DNA from: Delphinus delphis
Taxonomy: Eukaryota; Chordata; Mammalia; Artiodactyla; Delphinidae
Direction: 5' to 3'
Assembly (NCBI RefSeq): GCF_949987515.2
Contig: NC_082692.2
Coordinates: forward strand, 91,831,488 to 91,895,487
DNA: 64,000 nucleotides
The translations under genes were made by a program, and so were the position numbers. Positions 47,641 through 59,479 of this stretch are shown piece after piece. Below the pieces are notes generated by a model. It did not search any database and was not told the origin of the DNA. It worked only from the letters and a program-made list of their open reading frames with translations. Every line of letters begins with the position of its first letter. The first letter of the stretch is position 1.

Positions 47641-49015
47641 ATATGTTGAGTTATTAACAATAAAGAAAAATATTTTACAATGAACTCTAATGAAATGTTG
47701 GTATTCTATAAACTAGAGATAACGAATTACTGCCTGTCTTTTGAGCTATAAAGTTTTTTTGTGGGGATCTGTTTTTATCTCAGAGACTGAGGAGAGGAAA
47801 AGGAAAAAGGTTGGGGTTGAATAAAAGAAAGACTTAATTTACCCATCTTAGTTACTAACCCTTTAACCAGTTGGTAGGTGCTTCATTCACCTTGGTATCT
47901 TTGACTAAAAGGCAATCGTCCAGGGACAAACATAATTCATATCTTGCATAAAACATGGGGTGCTTAGGGAAGGATACCCAGTTTTCAAAGTAGCAATATT
48001 TCTAACCACATGTTAAAGATAGACATCCCATTTTTACCCACATTGGTTAGAAGGAGATTAGAAGGGGGAAATCCCAGAAAACAGGATTTTCAAAAACCAA
48101 TAAACCCAGATCAAACACCTATGAAGACTTAAAAGACTGAACAAATTGATATTAAAGAAGCCACCCAAGAAAGACAAAATGAAGTGAAACAATGATGGAT
48201 GTCTTAGAAAGCTCAAGTTTCTACCTATGTAAGTGGAAAACATGCAACCTCCTGGTGGCCCTTCTAACTCTAGAATCCTGTGATTCTGTGGCTTTATGAT
48301 TACCTAGGTTATTTAATAAATGAAAGGAATAGAATTATTTGAAAGTTACGTCAATTTAGCTATAATTCTCCTATTCATTCAGATATAGTCCCTTTTGTGG
48401 GATTTCTTTGTTGGCCATAAATCACTAGAATAACAAAACAATACGCTTAACCCAAATACATTAATATCCTGCATTTTCAGGTCATTCCCTATAAAACTGA
48501 AGCTATATGGAAGAGTCATCGGCCTGAGTTCATTTATCCTATTTACCAACTCCACCGATCCATTTTACAAACTATTATTATCCATTGTTGTTAAAGTCCA
48601 TTTGATTTAGACAGTATTTTCCTTAATTAGTTAGAAATGCAGAATTATATCTGAGTAAAGGCTTATACATTGTAATAGTTTGTCTTTCCATAATCCAGTG
48701 GATGATTGTCCTTCTGACACTAATCAGCATGGACGCTGACCCAGCTTTTATTTACTTGGCTCTAATGAAGTAAAACAGTTCCAGTTTTTTAGCTTTCCTT
48801 GGGGTTTCTTTGGATGGCTTATACCTTTTTAAGAAGGCTTTTAAGAATGTATTTTAACAGTGTTTTATATCTTTGAATACAAATATGTAAAGGAATTTGC
48901 ATTTGCCAGGTTATTAGGCTACGACTAAATTGGGTGTTTGTGAAAGCTTATTGTAAATGGTAAACTACTTCACCATTAATAATTATAATAATAACAAATA
49001 TTTGATGCAATTGTA
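47641..49015. other. Repeat-poor, AT-rich intergenic tract
   Basis: Only a MIR-like stub (CCTTCTAACTCTAGAATCCTGTGATTC, about 48255-48290) is seen. 48300-48960 has no identifiable repeat and contains several homeodomain- and SOX-like words; see findings. Confidence 0.45.
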
Positions 49016-49019
49016 GGTG

Positions 49020-49480
49020 GTGGTTAATAGCATGGGCTTTGAAGTCAGAGCGACCTGGGTTTGAATCTTGCCTTGCTTCGTACCAACTCTATGACTTTGG
49101 CAAGTTTCTTAACCTCTGAATGCCTCTTTTTTTTTTTTTTTTTTGCGGTACGCGGGCCGCTCACTGTGGTGGCCTCTCCCATTGCGGAGCACAGGCTCCG
49201 GACGCGCAGGCTCAGCGGCCATGGCTCACAGGCCCAGCCGCTCCGCGGCATGTGGGATCTTCCCGGACCGGGGCACAAACCCATGTCCCCTGCATCGGAG
49301 GCGGACTCTCAACCACTGCACCACCAGGGAAGCCCATGAATGCCTCTTTTGCTGTCCTATAAAGTGCAAATAATATCAATACCTACCTCCCAGCATCTTC
49401 CTAGGTACTAAGTATAGAATTTTTAAAGGACTTACATAATGCCTGCTCAATACATGTTAATTATTATTAATAATTATATT
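49020..49480 (+). mobile_element. MIR SINE split by a CHR SINE
   Basis: The left part GTGGTTAATAGCATGGGCTTTGAAGTCAGAGCGACCTGGG..GGCAAGTTTCTTAACCTCTG and the right part AAAGTGCAAATAATATCAATACCTACCTCC..AATACATGTTAATTATTATT form one MIR when 49131-49350 is left out. Confidence 0.85.
49131..49336 (-). mobile_element. Short CHR SINE (CHR-2/CD-like), antisense, inside MIR
   Basis: Poly-T then GCGGTACGCGGGCC.. short body to reversed head ACCAGGGAAGCCC. TGAATGCCTCTTTT flanks it at 49117-49130 and 49337-49350, exactly. Confidence 0.94.
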
Positions 49481-49489
49481 AGCTCAATA

Positions 49490-50655
49490 AATATGTGTTG
49501 ATAAGAAAAAAAGTACTGATAAATTAATTATTTAACGGATTATTGTGAAGACTAAAAAAGAAAATGTATGCAACAGACTTAGCACAAAGCCTAGATGATG
49601 CCCTATTACATTGCCTCACAGAAGTCACCCATTATAAGGTGCACCGTTATTGTGTATTCCTCTAAGAAAGAAAAAACTTCTGCCAATTAAACTTAAGACA
49701 CCAACAACCATGAGACACATCCCCATTGCAGAGAGATAAAATTCTGGGAGAAAATTCACCTTAGAATCCATGAAACATAATAGTTTATATAAGTACAATG
49801 ATAAGAGATGGAGAAGAGGAAAAGGAAAAATAGGAAATTCTCAATAAACTAATTTCTCAGTGACCAGATCTATGTGAATTTTTCATTTATTTACAGACCC
49901 CAAATTATAATTCTTGTTAGTGAGGAAGAAAAATTAAGGAACTTACCAGAGAGAGCCAACAAAGAATCATAATATATGATCATGGTGACTTATGACAAAT
50001 CTACAATATTTATGGAGTCCCTGAAAGGAATGAGAACTCCTCGGGCACTAGTTCCCCACCTCCCAATGCAAGTATCTCTTCTACAGCATCTCTGAAATAC
50101 TCAGATGATAGTTACGTTGCATTTCATTCCAGAGCTCCTTTTGACAGCTCTTAGAATTGCTTTTATGGAAATGTAAATCCCCTTCCACGGGCTGACACTG
50201 GGGTAGGTGGGGAAAGAGTGGCAGCATGTGGAGGTGTGCTAATCATCGGTGCCAACCTTGATGGGAAGGTGGGTGACACTTGCTAGTTCTAAGTGGCAAA
50301 GCGGGGAAGTAACATTTGAAGTGAAATTCAGGCAGAGCTGGAAAATAAATGACACAGAAGGGGGGGAAGAGCTCTCACTTATTTCAGAAAACTTTTCCAG
50401 CAACTGAAATAGGTGAGAGAGAAGAGGAGGAAGAAGGCATCTGCGAAAATGCAGGAATGTCTTTGAGCAAAGGAACTGAGAGAAAACAATATAGTTGTTG
50501 CTATTTGGCGGGGGCGGGGGTCGGGTGTCAGCAATTACCGAAGAACACAGACTTTTTACCCTACCAATCAGCATGTCAGCCTTGAACAAGTCCTTATGGC
50601 CAACTAACCAGTCCTATTAGAACCTAAATTAGTTTTAGAATAGAAGAAACACTGG
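49490..50655. other. Intergenic DNA with nothing recognised
   Basis: Poly-G/C runs near 50357-50366 and 50509-50523 (GGCGGGGGCGGGGGTCGGG) are isolated. No CpG island, gene or repeat seen. Confidence 0.4.
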
Positions 50656-50659
50656 AAAC

Positions 50660-50830
50660 CGTCTAACACAGTAGTTCCCAATCCTGGCTGTACACTAGAA
50701 TCATCTAGAAAGCTTTGTAAACATACAAGTTCTTGAGCCTTACCCTAGGGATTCTGATTTAATTGGTCTTGGATGCAGCCCAGCAAATGGTGCTTTTTAA
50801 AAGCGTCCCCAGCTTTTTTAATATACTGAT
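50660..50830 (+). mobile_element. hAT-type MER DNA-transposon remnant
   Basis: CAGTAGTTCCCAATCCTGGCTGTACACTAGAATCATCTAG..GGGATTCTGATTTAATTGGTC..TTTTTAAAAGCGTCCCCAG is a common mammalian nonautonomous element of the MER5/MER58 class; exact name not checked. Confidence 0.65.
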
Positions 50831-50924
50831 CTAATTCAACCTCTTCACTTTACAAATAAAGAAGCTAAGACCTCGAGCAATACGGTGGCTACAAATGAAT
50901 GCATAGGCAAACCCTCAGAGCTAA

Positions 50925-51565
50925 GATTCGGTGGAAGTTCAGTTACTGATCTCAGTCTTCATTTCTCTGCAGTCGTGTTGTACATCCACACCCAGGCTAT
51001 GTTGGCTGGAGTATATGCCTCTGCCCTTTGAATTTGGACTTCGCCATGTGACTTGTTTTGGCCACTGGGATGTCAGCAGACATGGGATGAGCAATGGCTT
51101 GAATTATGCTTGCATGGTTGGGTTTGTCCTATTGTTCTCCTGTACTTTGCCATGAAAAGAATATATTCTCAGCAACTGGGTAACCAGTTGCTGATCCAAA
51201 GAAAATGAGAAACTCACTGAGCAGGCATGAACCCAGTCACACCCAGACATGTATGAGTCAGAAATAAATGTTTGTTATTGTGAGCCAATGACTTTGGGGT
51301 GGTTTTTTGTTTTTTTTTTGCGGTACATGGGCCTCTCACTGTTGTGGCCTCTCCCATTGCGGAGCACAGGCTCCAGACAACAGAGGCTCAGCGGCCATGG
51401 CTCACGGGCCCAGCCGCTCCGCGGCATGTGGGATCCTCCCGGACCGGGGCATGAACCCGTATCCCCTGCATCGGCAGGTGGCCTCTCAACCACTGCGCCA
51501 CCAGGGAAGCCCTGGGGTGGTTTTTAATGTAGCATTATTATGGCAAAAGCTGACTGGGACAGACT
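50925..51565 (+). mobile_element. MLT1-type MaLR LTR, split by a CHR SINE
   Basis: CATGTGACTTGTTTTGGCCACTGGGATGTCAGCAGAC.., GAGTCAGAAATAAATGTTTGTTATTGTGAGCC.. and, after the SINE, GTAGCATTATTATGGCAAAAGCTGAC are MLT1 LTR sequence in order. Confidence 0.8.
51308..51512 (-). mobile_element. Short CHR SINE (CHR-2/CD-like), antisense, inside MLT1
   Basis: T-run, GCGGTACATGGGCC.. body, reversed head ACCAGGGAAGCC. TGGGGTGGTTTTT flanks it at 51295-51307 and 51513-51525. Confidence 0.94.
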
Positions 51566-51842
51566 CATACCCAAGATTTCTAATGTGTGGTTCACTTCAT
51601 TGCTAGATCTCTAATGGCTTACTATAGATAGGCTAGGGGGTACAAACTGATGATGATCTGCCAGTGCTCACAAAAGACAAACCAGTTAGATTCCTCATGT
51701 GTATAGCACATCAAACGTGGACATGTGTAAGTCAAAGGGGTTTTTTTTGATTAGCTGTTCAAAGACAGACTTTTCCTCCACTGGGAACACTGCTTACCCA
51801 CTTCTATATTTCAGTCACTCCTAGATAATTATAACTAACAGT

Positions 51843-52054
51843 TTTGTTTTGTTTTGTTTTTTGCGGTACATGGGCCTCTCACTGTTGTGGCCTCTCCCGT
51901 TGCGGAGCACAGGCTCCGGACGCGCAGACTCAGCGGCCATGGCTCACGGGCCCAGCCGCTCCGCGGCATGTGGGATCTTCCCGGTTCAGGGCACGAATCC
52001 GTGTCCCCTGCATCGGCAGGCGGACTCTCAACCACCGCGCCACCAGGGAAGCCC
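51843..52054 (-). mobile_element. Short CHR SINE (CHR-2/CD-like), antisense
   Basis: (TTTTG)n tail then GCGGTACATGGGCC.. to reversed head ACCAGGGAAGCCC. A clear target-site duplication is not visible; CAGTTTTG and ATCGTTTC flanks are only loosely alike. Confidence 0.9.
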
Positions 52055-52059
52055 TCATC

Positions 52060-52980
52060 GTTTCTTTTTTGATGCCTATAATTTGTCATTTCTGCTGGCC
52101 TTTTCTCCACAGAACTTTTTGAAATCTTTTGGTATGTTCTATCCAGGAGAAAACCATCCTGAAACATTAGAAAAACCCATCAAGAGACTTGCTTTCATCA
52201 AGCACTTTATAAGATTTTGAGAAGTTATCGAAGGTATTGAAAGAAGTCACTGACTTTCAAAGTCATCTCTTATTTTTCAAGAAGAAAACAATGGAAAAAC
52301 GAATTCTCTTCATTCAGTGAGTCCCCTGTTTGGGTTCTGGGAAGCTTAGAGACATTGTGAAATCAAATCTTGTGTTATATTTTTCTCCTGGTTCACTCTT
52401 TTTGAAATTTATGAGCAATATGGCTGCTAAGACATGACCTCCTCCTAAGAAAATCTTTTTCAGGAGACAAAAAAACCAAAAACAAAAAAACCAAAATAAT
52501 ACCCAGAGAAAAACCTGTCCTTCCTGAAGATAAGTGAGAAGTACTGAAAACATCTGTGGTTGGTACCCTTCTAAACTCCCCTTGCTCCAATAATGCAGGT
52601 ATATAATAAATGGTAAATGCAGTGGTTTTATTTCAGCAGAGAGGTAAACTGGTTGGCTGCAGCAGCAGAAGGAACTCATCAGATTAAAACCTACTGACAT
52701 ACAATCTGCATGGGAAAAGAGACAACATTACATACCAAGTGAAGCAAAAAAGGGCAAAAAATGGTAACAGACCTAAGATTCCTGGATTTTCATTCCAGAT
52801 GATCCTTTTGAAGTGGCCAGTGATCCTTTTCGCTAATTACCTCATTAAGAAAATGAAGATAGATTTGACTGTATATTTTTTTTCAAGTGGATGATAGAAA
52901 TACACAGCATGAGGAAGCAGTAACTCTAACCTGTTTGATTCAATATGTTTTCTAAAATAAAGGTACCATGAACTAGGGTA
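52060..52980. other. Intergenic DNA with nothing recognised
   Basis: About 900 bp without an identifiable repeat or coding signal; open frames on both strands lack any domain. Confidence 0.4.
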
Positions 52981-52981
52981 A

Positions 52982-53150
52982 AAATATAGGATGCCCAGTT
53001 AAATTAGAATTTGAGATAAATAATGAACATTTTTAGTATAAGTATATCCCAAATATTTCATGGGATATACTTCTACTAAAAAATGTATCTGTTGTTTATC
53101 TGAAATTCTAATATAACCGAGTACTTCGTTTTGTAGCTGGCAACCCTAAT
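52982..53150. mobile_element. Palindromic MITE-like element
   Basis: The left arm (AAATTAGAATTTGAGATAAA..TAGTATAAGTATATCCCAAATA) and the right arm (TATACTTCTACTAAAAAATG..TTTATCTGAAATTCTAATAT) are imperfect reverse complements with a short centre near 53055-53065. The edges AATATAGGATGCCCAGTTAAA and GGCAACCCTAA match a mammalian palindromic DNA element that I remember but cannot name securely. Confidence 0.75.
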
Positions 53151-53199
53151 GGAAGTAGCAGTGTGTCATTTCAGAGACTAGGTGGTAAAGGCATTGTGA

Positions 53200-53535
53200 C
53201 TTCCTCCTTCCTCTCTCCCTGGGATCACTCTCTCTGGGGGAGGCCAGCTGTCATTTTGTGAAGACACTCAAGCAACCCTATGGCTAGGCCCACGTGGTGA
53301 AAATCTGAGGCCTCTAAAGAACAGTCAGCAAGAAACAGAGGCTTCCTGCCAATAGCCTTTAGATGACTGTAACCCCAACTGACATGTGCACTACAATCTC
53401 ATGAGACACTAAGCAGAGCCACACAACTAAGCAGAATTCCTGACCCAGAGAAACTGAGATGATAAACATTTATCGTCTTAAGTGGCTAAGTTTGGACTAA
53501 TTTTTCGTGTAGTAAGAGATAACTAATAGAGGCAT
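53200..53535 (+). mobile_element. MLT1-type MaLR LTR remnant
   Basis: TCTCTGGGGGAGGCCAGCTGTCATTTTGTGAAGACACTCAAGC.., TTTAGATGACTGTAACCCCAACTGACATG.., AGAAACTGAGATGATAAACATT.. and the end GAGATAACTAATA follow an MLT1 LTR. Confidence 0.75.
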
Positions 53536-53839
53536 ATCACTTAAGTAGATGTACATCTGTTCAGAATTCTGGTCAATCTTTCAGGCATATGATGAATCTT
53601 TTTGTTTAAAGGAAAATTTTCTTGCCTTTTCTTTGCAACTATCATACTACCTGTGAAATATCGCTTAACAGCATTCTCCTGTCAAAGGCAGATCCAATAT
53701 AACACTGACTGAAATCTTTAAGGAAAATTTGATCAATAAGAAAATTTTAAGCGAAAAACAAAAACTAAGTACATTGTCATAACAACAGATTTGCAATGTG
53801 CATTACAGATTGCAAACTTTCACACTGATCTGTTATTTG

Positions 53840-53985
53840 ATCACTGAAATAAACCAAAACTATTTTACAGGTTAAAAAAAAAACCCACAACGCTTTAAAA
53901 GGTTCAATGATATGCTAAGGTCATACAGCTAGGATTGCAACACAGATCATTTGACAACCAGTTTCTTCTAAAGTGCTGCCTCTCA
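53840..53985 (-). mobile_element. MIR SINE fragment, antisense
   Basis: CTATTTTACAGGTTAAAAAAAAAACC..GTTCAATGATATGCTAAGGTCATACAGCTAGG..AGTTTCTTCTAAAGTGCTGCC is reversed MIR. Confidence 0.6.
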
Positions 53986-53989
53986 AACC

Positions 53990-54900
53990 TGAAGAGTGTC
54001 CCTTTCTGACATTTGCCATTGATCTTAAATGGCCTTCTGTTTCAGGTAGTTTTCAATATCAAAAATGTTAAAATGAAGTGTAGAAAACTGGTCGTCAATC
54101 ATGTGAAATCAAACAATAGTGAACTTCTCTTGATCTCTGAAAACAGAGTTTTAATTTTCCTCTTATTCAGCAGCCATGGTTGACAATGCCACTGGTGGTT
54201 AATAGTTGACTCAGTCCTTCAGCAAGTCACATCATGCTATTTGGCTTGACATTTCCTATCATGAGAAACTGTCCTGAACAACAACAACAAAGGGACAGAT
54301 ATTGAGATAAACCTATCATAAGCAGGAAATACAAGACAAAGAAAAACAGGCTAAAAGTATAATTCTGCACTTCTACTCTTAGGAGTTTCATGCATGACTC
54401 CTCAACAACTCCTTTCCCAGGATCACTGGGTGTTGACAAAAGCCAAACTATGTTAGTATTGCTATATAACTCATCATCAATTGTTCCTCAATTGCACTAC
54501 TCAACTTCCATGTAAGAACATGTATTGGAATCTTATTTTAAAATTTGAATCCAGGAAAAGCTTTGTTTCTCCTGTAATATTGTTACATATTGAAGGAGCA
54601 ATATTATAAATGGAAGGGGAAATAATTATAAAAGGAAAGAGAAAGGTATTAAAGTTGGTTAGTAAAATTTTTTAAAGTAAATAAACTCAGGTAAATAAAC
54701 TCAGGTCACAGTCAGAAATCATGGTGAAAGAGGGAAATAATACAGTCAGAGAGTCAAGAGGAACCTCGGAAGGGTTTACATAATTTTGACTTGAAGAGTA
54801 GGAGGAACCAAAAACAGAGTAGGAAGGTGAAGTGGAAATCTGTTTCTTGTTAAATACTTCCCTGTGGATAATTCACTCCTGCTTGTCCTGGCATTAAAAT
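53990..54900. other. Intergenic DNA with a small tandem repeat only
   Basis: AGTAAATAAACTCAGGTAAATAAACTCAGG near 54676-54706 is a 15-bp-period duplication. Nothing else recognised. Confidence 0.4.
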
Positions 54901-54904
54901 GAAA

Positions 54905-55278
54905 ATAGTTCAAGCTGCTATAACAAAGTACCATAGACTGTATGGCTTGTAAACAACAGAAATTTATTTCTCACAGTTCTGGAGTCTATAAGTCTAAGAT
55001 CAGGGCACCAGCATTGTTGAATTCTGGTGAGGACCTTTTCCAGGCTGCAGTCTGCCAGCTTCTCTTTGTATTGTTAAGTGACAGAAAGCAGACAGAGGAA
55101 GCAGGCTCTCTCAGGACCCTTATAAAGGCACTAATCCCATTCATGAGGGCACCACCCTCATGATCTCATCTAAACCCAATTATCTCCCCAAAGCCCCATG
55201 TCCTAATCCTACCACATTGGAGGACAGAGTATCAATATAACAATTTTTGGAGGACAAAAACTTTCAGTCCATAACAGG
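54905..55278 (-). mobile_element. MaLR (MST/MLT1-type) LTR, antisense
   Basis: AAGCTGCTATAACAAAGTACCATAGACTG.., AACAACAGAAATTTATTTCTCACAGTTCTGGAG.., ACCCTTATAAAGGCACTAATCCCATTCATGAGGGC and CCCCATGTCCTAATCC are the reverse complement of a MaLR LTR. Confidence 0.85.
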
Positions 55279-55284
55279 AAGCAA

Positions 55285-57180
55285 ATAGTAATTAGAAGGG
55301 GAGCTATAAGTTATCTTCATCTGAGAAGAGTTATCTTCATGTAGGGAGAACTTGGGAGATAAACAAAACAAATCAGGAAGGAGAAGAATTTAGGCATAAA
55401 CAAAAAATTACTTGAGCTTATACAATTAAGTGGATTTCTAGATTCTGCAGACCCGCTGTTTTTCTCAACAGTGCTGGTCAAGTCATTGTAGGAAAAAAAA
55501 TAATGTACTTGCTTATTCAGATTCTCTTACATGTTCTGCTCATTAGCACTGCTGCTTGAAAAGAAGTCCCAGGAACCCAGAACTCACTCTCCTGGCACCC
55601 TTAATGGGTTGGATGAAATGGAGAAATTGCACATCCAACTCTTCCCATGACAGAGAAATGGGTGGTGTCTCTGTCCCAGATATAGAGCAGAGAGTCAACA
55701 CTGACCTCTGCCTTTCTAACAAAGAGAGTGCATCAAATAAATGGTCATGAAGCCCCAAAGTTTCCGCCAGTTACACTGCTCCCTTCTGAGAAAACTATTA
55801 CAGGAAGATGATTACCCAGAGATTGGCATGCTCTTTTCCATTTTCCCAGGCCAAATTAGCCACAAATGGTTGAAATGGAGTTCTATATGCTGGGAAGTGA
55901 CCTTTAGGGTGACTTAACTTGAGAACTTTGCCCAGTAGGAATGCTCCATATTGCTAATGACCAACTGTTCCCATCAATTTTCCTCTCCTGTAGAATTAGA
56001 ATGCAAGATAAACAAAGAGCACTGGCAATCAACTCAGTAAGGGAGTGGAAACAAACAGGAAGAAAAAAGTCTGAGTCATGAAGGTAGCTGACTTTAGGTT
56101 TGTTCTTGGGTCACTAAAACCCCTGACCTACTGTGAACATTTGAATGCCTCTGAATGAGGCATGTCTATATATTTACTGAGAGGATTTCTAGTCTTTCCT
56201 TACCTTGTGGAATATTCTAACAGTAAAATCTCTATTGCCTGAGGTAAAATAAACATGTATCTCCTTCTTCCCATCAGAAGGAAACTGGTTTAAGAAGAGA
56301 ACCTTATAATTTTCAGGGTTTCCATTTTTGTCCTGGCAACCAGGAACCTCTTTGCCAAATCTTATGTTTAGCAATTATATTAACTATAATGATTAGAGTT
56401 TTGTTCTTTTCCATGCCTTGGTCCTGAATTTTATATTTTCTATATATAAGCTCTGTTTGTGTACATATGTGTTTCAGACATCAGAAGCTTCCGGAAGCTA
56501 ACTGCTCAGTCTTTGGAGGGTCAAACAGCCAAGAAAATAAGACATCCAGCTTAATGGAGCCTCCTAAAATCTGTCTTCCCATATATTTTTATGGTGGCCT
56601 TCAAGTGTCAAGATCTTTGGGCTTTAGCAATTTCTAATTTATCTCACAGAGAAAGAAATTGAAGACTGAAGTACCAAACAGCTGTCCAAAGTTCAGACAC
56701 AATCCTACACGAACCATTCTGACCCCAGACACAGATGGAGAGCTGCAAAATACCTCAGATTTTCTGTCTGCTTTTCAAAGGCTCATGTAGAGCTGGTACT
56801 CTCTCAAGTGGAAAAATAACTATCTATAGTGAAATCTCAGTATTACTCCTAAAAATACCCTCATGTTTCTCCATTTTATGAATTTTATCTCCAGATTCCC
56901 AAAAGGTAGATGAAATGAAATTGGTAGGAGAATAAATATAGACTCAGAATCCCCTCACCCTATCCTAATTAGGTAGATAGCATTCATTTCATTATTTCTA
57001 TCCCTCTTCCTTCTCTATCACCTGATCACATGAGGAAAGATCTAGAGAAACAAAATTAGCAGCAAACTGCTTGGCAGTCGGCACTGTAAAGCATCCTGAG
57101 GTCCTCTTACCCTGCACTTCAAATGGCTTTATTATTTTTCCCTCTCTCCACACTAGTCCAAACCAAGCGGGAGCTAGCTG
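55285..57180. other. Intergenic DNA with nothing recognised
   Basis: About 1.9 kb. A local duplication GTTATCTTCAT (about 55311 and 55330) is the only structure seen. No coding or repeat signal that I can name. Confidence 0.4.
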
Positions 57181-57182
57181 CA

Positions 57183-57298
57183 CTCACTCAATAAAACATA
57201 CTTTTATTGAGCACTGCTTGTGTCTCGGCAGCATGCCTGGTACAAGGAATACAATATTGAGCAAGAACGTATGATGCCTGCCTTCTTAGAATGTATAT
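57183..57298 (-). mobile_element. LINE2 3'-end fragment, antisense
   Basis: ACTCACTCAATAAAACATACTTTTATTGAGCACTGC..GCATGCCTGGTACAAGG..GAGCAAGAACG..TGCCTGCCTTCTTAG is reversed L2. Confidence 0.7.
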
Positions 57299-57299
57299 C

Positions 57300-57465
57300 C
57301 TCCACTGGTTCTCAACTAGAAAAAATATTCACCCATATAGGGAATTCGGAAATGAATGGTGGCATTTTTGTTGTCAAATGATTGGGACAATCTACTGGCA
57401 TTTAGTGAGCACCATATGGGATAATTTAACACAATGAAGAATTGTCATGAACAAAATGCCAAAAG
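57300..57465 (-). mobile_element. MER5A-like DNA transposon remnant
   Basis: CACTGGTTCTCAACTAG..GGTGGCATTTTTGTTGTCAAATGATTGGGAC..CTACTGGCATTTAGTG matches the MER5A type (gttctcaacc.. ggcatctagtggg). Orientation is a guess. Confidence 0.55.
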
Positions 57466-57469
57466 CTCT

Positions 57470-58520
57470 GTGACTGAGAAATAAACAATTACAACAGAAT
57501 GTGTTAAGCTATTATGAGAAGTACAGGATGCCTCTGAAAGCACATGTCAGCAGCACCAACACAATTTGGAGGCAGAAGAAGCCAGTTTTCAACATTTAAG
57601 CTGAAAAAAAACAATGGTAAGAGTTAGCTAGGTGTTAGTGGCGTAGGAGAGCTGAGTTTCAGATAATTTTCTAAAATTATTGAATGGATAATTAAGTATA
57701 TGAATAAAAGATGGATGATTTTTGTTTATCTCCCATTTTTAGCCATTAATTGTTGGGCTGAGGTCAAAAACTCTCTGTCTGTAATGTTATTTTAGTTATA
57801 AATATAGTTAATTACTGGGTAAGTTTACATTTATGCTACACGTTGTTTGAAGGAAGAGAGTTAAATCTCCAAGAAGGTAAAGGTTTACACGAAACATTTC
57901 CATGGACTTGACTTGAAATTTTTCTAGTTCACCTTCCTTTTCTCTTTACTATATCTTTACACTTCATTGAAGTCCACATATCATTCATCAGAGAGCAGGC
58001 AGTGCTTCATCATTCTCCAATATTCACAGCTTCCTCATTAATATTCAAACCTGAATGAGTGATAGGCTAAATCTGAATAAAATAATTCTATATATTTACT
58101 ATCACACATTCCTAAGTACTCCCAAATTCCCAAATGCTTCTGTTTCATAGAGGGTCAGCTATTACCTGTTTTCCTCAAGTCTCAGCTCTTATTTGGCTGA
58201 CAACACTCTACTGAACACAGTCATTATCTTGCTTCTCCCAAGACTTGTCAAATGTCCCCAGAGAGCTGCTCTCAGACATCTCTGTAGGCAAGGATGGGTG
58301 TCCCTCAGGGCCAGAATCAGACTCAGAAACCAGCAATGTCCAAAATGTGTAGGTGGCCTATTCGGGTCAGTTTAAATTTTTAGAAAAACAAATAAAATAA
58401 AACGCATATACACACTACTCTGCAATCCGTCCTCAGGTAATGTGACAGAAAGACAAAGGAAAGAAGGAGTTAGGAAGATGAGTTACATGCATGGAGATTC
58501 TACCATGTTTGGGTTTGATA
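57470..58520. other. Intergenic DNA with nothing recognised
   Basis: About 1 kb, AT-rich, with no repeat or coding signal identified. Confidence 0.4.
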
Positions 58521-58524
58521 TAAA

Positions 58525-58650
58525 GCATTCAAGACACCTAAAATCATAGAATGTAAGAACTGGAAGAGTCTTAGAGACAGAACCCAGTGCCCTCAGTTTA
58601 CAGATGAGAAGAGTGAGAATAAGAGCCAGGAAAAGACTAGTCCATGCCAC
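58525..58650 (+). mobile_element. MIR-related SINE fragment
   Basis: AAATCATAGAATGTAAGAACTGGAAGAGTCTTAGAGACAG..AGTTTACAGATGAGAAGAGTGAG is the common MIR-variant type. Confidence 0.55.
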
Positions 58651-58679
58651 CATGCTGGTATTAGGGGAGGCAAGACCGG

Positions 58680-58910
58680 AAATGGTTAAGAGCATAAGCT
58701 GTGGAGTCAGGTAATCTCAGCTGAGGTTCGAACTTTTCCCCTTATTTCATCCCACTTAGCTTCAATTTCCACCCAGGTAATTGAATTATAAGGATTCTAA
58801 TATGTCTACATTATAGGTTTAGTGTAAGAATTAAATAAGACATACACACAGAGAACTCAGTAGAATGTTTAGCACATAGTAAGCGACCAATAAATATTAG
58901 CTATTAGAAT
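58680..58910 (+). mobile_element. MIR SINE remnant
   Basis: AATGGTTAAGAGCATAAGCTGTGGAGTCAGG.., GTTTAGTGTAAGAATTAAATAAGAC.. and TAGCACATAGTAAGCGACCAATAAATATTAGC follow MIR. Confidence 0.8.
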
Positions 58911-59479
58911 AATCATCTGTGGTACAGAGCCACCCTACAACACTGCGGAGTCGACCATACTATCTGGGGAAATCCTTCCCTCCTTCAGTTTTGCACCAAG
59001 ACGCTGGGCTAGGTTAGGTCCTGAAAGCCTGAGGTGGAGATGGGAGTTGAGTTCTGGCTACATTTCCAAACTCCTCCATAAATAGGCCTTCAATCCAAAG
59101 ACTTCACTGTTAGATTCATCCCAGACTTCCCTGGAGGTGTAAGAAGATGATAATCATCGCTTCTGAATGAGAAGAGACGCCAAATCACAGGCTTTTATGC
59201 TGAAAAATAACTTAGATATAGTTTACTCAAATTATATTTTGATTATGGAATTTTCAAAAGCAAGGCCTTACTCCCCTGTTACTATTATTTAGTTTTTGGA
59301 GGGCCAGAGATCCCATTACAGTGCTATGCACATGTCAAACTCAAAGAAAATTTATGGAAGGTAGGAAGAGAATCATTTATTGGTTTGTCTGCCTTGTCTT
59401 TGTTTCACAGGGTTACCTTCATCCAAGAATTCTGTGAAGCAATCATTCAACAATGGCTTTAACCCTTGAATCAAAGATA

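Noticed and set aside
50500..50530. CpG island or promoter from the GC run GGCGGGGGCGGGGG
   Set aside because: Only about 20 bp long and isolated in AT-rich DNA.
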